31,507 nt of DNA. Origin: a virus. The notes below the pieces were generated by a model. That model saw only the letters and a program-made list of their open reading frames with translations. It was not told where the DNA came from and did not search any database. Positions 30,274 to 31,507 of this stretch are shown here, in pieces; within the stretch, counting starts at the first letter, position 1, and every line of letters starts with the position of its first letter. The position numbers and the translations under genes are program-made. The stretch lies in the IMG/VR virus record IMGVR_UViG_3300005514_000004, positions 1-31,507 of that record, one strand, 5' to 3'.

Positions 30274-30647
30274 GCCGCATTAATTCCAGAGCGAAAGGTG
30301 CCAGAGCCGAGAGGGCTTGGTGCCTGTACCTCAAGTCCATTGGGTTCAACAAGGACGGCACCCCAATGTTTGATGCAAAGCGCGGCTGCCAGAACGCTGG
30401 CCGTGATCAGTTTGGTCAGGACTTCCCCGATGTCGTTTGCCCGTCACTGAATTACATCCACTGGGAGGTGAAGGCCGTAGAACGCCTGAACATCCATGAC
30501 GGAATCGATCAGGCCAAGCGTGATTGTGACGGCACAGGTAAGGTGCCTATTGTGGCGCATAAAAAGAACCACAGCCCGTGGCTGGTCACGATGCCAGCCG
30601 ATGAGTTTGCTAAGTTTTTGCGAGGCGATTTGCCTCCAGCAGAATAG
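30270..30647 (+). CDS. PD-(D/E)XK Holliday-junction-resolvase-like nuclease (125 aa)
   Basis: The start is ATG 30270, coupled to the HTH gene by ATGA. The sequence begins RAKGARAERAW, like archaeal-type Hjc resolvases and phage relatives, with E14, D54 (DFPDVVC) and E66-V-K68 (HWEVKAVE) as the catalytic set, followed by IDQAKRDCDG and WLVTMPADEFAKFL. Such enzymes cut branched recombination intermediates or debranch DNA before packaging. It is a different protein from the PD-(D/E)XK gene at 26.2 kb. A 68-base gap with operator-like palindromes follows. Confidence 0.78.
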   Translation: MSRINSRAKGARAERAWCLYLKSIGFNKDGTPMFDAKRGCQNAGRDQFGQDFPDVVCPSLNYIHWEVKAVERLNIHDGIDQAKRDCDGTGKVPIVAHKKNHSPWLVTMPADEFAKFLRGDLPPAE

Positions 30648-30655
30648 TTATTTAG

Positions 30656-30699
30656 TGGGACAGCGTTTGTCCTAGAGGAGGTGTATGATACCTACACCT
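30656..30699. promoter_or_regulatory. Operator-like inverted repeats between nuclease and ssDNA-binding-type genes
   Basis: GGACA-GCGTT-TGTCC (30658-30672, extendable outward to 30656-30674 with one G-T pair) is followed by AGGTGTA-TGATACC-TACACCT (30679-30699, perfect 7-bp arms). GGTGT/ACACC and TGTCC/GGACA arms also occur side by side at 27128-27157 upstream of the integrase operon, so one regulator might act at both places. The second palindrome overlaps a TATGAT box that could be a -10 element, but no good -35 was seen. Confidence 0.45.
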
Positions 30700-30732
30700 A
30701 AAACAAAAGGAGCTTATGAGAATGCAAATTGA
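30685..30732 (+). CDS. Possible 15-codon leader peptide
   Basis: ATG 30685 follows GAGGAGG (30675-30681) and opens a frame of 15 codons (MIPTPKTKGAYENAN) that stops at TGA 30730-30732, inside the start of the next gene. The Shine-Dalgarno box is strong but close. It could couple or attenuate translation of the 50-residue protein. It may also be a by-product of the palindrome overlapping it. Confidence 0.2.
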   Translation: MIPTPKTKGAYENAN

Positions 30733-30868
30733 TTACCCGCAGGACATGCGGAATGAAACCCAAGACCGCAAAGAATTTGGCTACTGGCTGGAGGCATGTG
30801 CCGACATTCAGTCCCGAAACGAACAAACCGAAACAACCGAACAGAAGGAAAAAAATGATACTGAGTGA
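30716..30868 (+). CDS. 50-aa charged small protein
   Basis: ATG 30716 follows AAAAGGAGCTT, a clear Shine-Dalgarno. The 50 residues are hydrophilic: MRMQIDYPQDMRNETQDRKE, an aromatic centre (FGYWLEACADIQ) and a Glu/Gln/Lys/Thr-rich end. The TGA overlaps the start of the next gene by 14 bases, so translation is coupled. I do not recognise it. It is probably an accessory factor of the replication/recombination operon. Confidence 0.55.
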   Translation: MRMQIDYPQDMRNETQDRKEFGYWLEACADIQSRNEQTETTEQKEKNDTE

Positions 30869-31322
30869 AGCGAAGCAAGAAGAGTGGGAGAAGCCCACGG
30901 TAGGAATACACCCGGCAGTCTGTGTTGATGTTATTGAGCTTGGCCCAAAAACAAGCACCTACGAGGGTAAGACACGAACGACCAATGAGATTAAGGTAGT
31001 CTTTCGCATTGGCGATCAAGATACGAAGGATGGTGATCCTATCTACCTCGGAGCTTGGTTCAACGCTACCTTGCATCCGATGGGCAAGTTCAGGGAGGCA
31101 CTTATAGAGTGGCGCGGCCAAGACCTGTCGAATGAAGAGAAAAGTAACTTCAACACCGAGCAACTGGTAGGCGCACAAGCCAGTGTGAACGTGATCGAGA
31201 AAAAGAAGCAAGATGGCTCAGGGGTATCAATTAGGATAAGTTCAATAATGCCCCCCGCAAAAGGTCAGGATGTTAAAGTACCTGATGAGTACGAGAGAGT
31301 AACTGCTGACCCAGATTGGTAA
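30855..31322 (+). CDS. Phage ssDNA-binding/OB-type protein candidate (155 aa)
   Basis: The start is ATG 30855 (MILSEAKQEEWEKPTVGIHP) with AGAAGGAAAA upstream; the in-frame ATG at 30729 lies inside the previous gene and adds an atypical basic leader. The pattern GIHPAVCVDVIELGPKTSTY, then VVFRIGD, LGAWFNATLHPMGKFREALI and EWRGQDLSNEEKSNFNTEQL, matches a family I recall from phage replication modules and that is thought to be OB-fold and single-strand DNA binding. Its C-terminus (EYERVTADPDW) is acidic and aromatic, as in SSB-like tails. The following RecB-like nuclease gene supports a recombination role. Confidence 0.65.
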   Translation: MILSEAKQEEWEKPTVGIHPAVCVDVIELGPKTSTYEGKTRTTNEIKVVFRIGDQDTKDGDPIYLGAWFNATLHPMGKFREALIEWRGQDLSNEEKSNFNTEQLVGAQASVNVIEKKKQDGSGVSIRISSIMPPAKGQDVKVPDEYERVTADPDW

Positions 31323-31324
31323 TC

Positions 31325-31507
31325 ATGGCATCTCTATTCGTTAAACCAGACGGTGGCGGCCATTGGTATACAGCCGATGGTGAGCCAAGGTACGATGCTA
31401 ACCTGCGTGATGCACGCAAGGAACAGCTTTTACCCTCACCTACTTCAATCCTGTCGATTGTCCGATCTGATGGCTTAGAGCGATGGAAGCTCAATCAGAT
31501 GGCGGTT
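31325..31507 (+). CDS. RecB/Cas4-like PD-(D/E)XK exonuclease, 5' part only
   Basis: Only the first 61 codons lie in the window; the frame is open at the edge. The visible part (GGGHWYTADGEPRYDANLRD, then ARKEQLLPSPTSILSIVRSD, and GLERWKLNQMAV) is the start pattern I know from phage RecB-like nucleases: a HWY motif, DARK, an LxPSxTSIL strand and a LExWKxxQ helix. The catalytic residues would be beyond the window. It begins 2 bases after the ssDNA-binding-type gene. Pairing of a nuclease and a binding protein suggests end-resection in phage recombination. Confidence 0.6.
   Translation, partial: MASLFVKPDGGGHWYTADGEPRYDANLRDARKEQLLPSPTSILSIVRSDGLERWKLNQMAV

Noticed and set aside
30729-30854. 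Longer N-terminus for the ssDNA-binding-type protein
   Set aside because: It lies inside the 50-aa gene; the basic Pro/Lys-rich leader is atypical and ATG 30855 has a good ribosome site.
1-31507. CRISPR array, insertion sequence or rRNA gene
   Set aside because: No regularly spaced repeats with unique spacers, no transposase or terminal inverted repeats and no rRNA-like sequence were found.

Overview
The window reads as about 31.5 kb of a temperate, tailed, probably podovirus-type phage or prophage infecting a Gram-negative bacterium. The calls rest on motif and family recognition by eye; no database search was possible. Scaffold, SU10/HK97-type coat, portal, connector and tail genes lie in order on the plus strand. 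No long tail-tube or sheath genes are seen, and large ejection-protein-like genes follow the tail block, which favours a short-tailed virion. A lipoprotein-type outer-spanin candidate implies a host with an outer membrane. Several small families (for example the MAHFAEI-type protein at 10.2 kb) recall marine phages. A Verrucomicrobiota-like host is only a guess, from the RFMPD linkers of the giant protein.

Layout. 1-1009: a small unknown gene, a stop-interrupted mini-ORF, a bidirectional terminator, a 35-codon membrane microprotein on the minus strand, and an AT-rich control region with an inverted repeat and a 28-bp direct repeat. 1010-6246: scaffold, major capsid protein, a small unknown, portal and head-tail connector. 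6255-10644: tail fibre, a two-unit glycine-rich adhesin and a small conserved virion-associated unknown. 10672-11364: a compact lysis cassette with two small membrane proteins and an overlapping spanin-like pair, but no endolysin. 11364-15390: a large tail protein with tandem domains and two further fibre-like genes. 15387-26180: a small unknown, two ejection-protein-like genes and a 2434-residue polyvalent protein with a zinc-metallopeptidase signature and four recurring RFMPD/RYMPD boundary motifs. 26188-26840: a PD-(D/E)XK nuclease and a small unknown.

At 26841-27180 lies a gene-free 340-bp segment that looks like the phage attachment site. It has a tRNA-Phe-like anticodon arm in the middle and paired 10-bp repeats with 11-bp spacing on each side. 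Two small unknown genes and a complete tyrosine integrase follow, all three with the same GGAGCTACTAA translation-start box. From 29.2 kb a second, tightly overlapping operon carries the endolysin, an SH3-like small protein, an excisionase-like HTH protein, a Holliday-junction-resolvase-like nuclease, a 50-residue protein, a likely ssDNA-binding-type protein and the start of a RecB-like nuclease cut by the window end.

The terminase genes, replication polymerase and immunity repressor are not in the window. The right-hand operon appears to be the start of the replication/recombination module, and the left block is the morphogenesis module. The most novel-looking elements are the giant protein with its recurring boundary motif beside a protease domain, the well-ordered attP, and several genes under 60 codons that a length-filtered annotation would miss.
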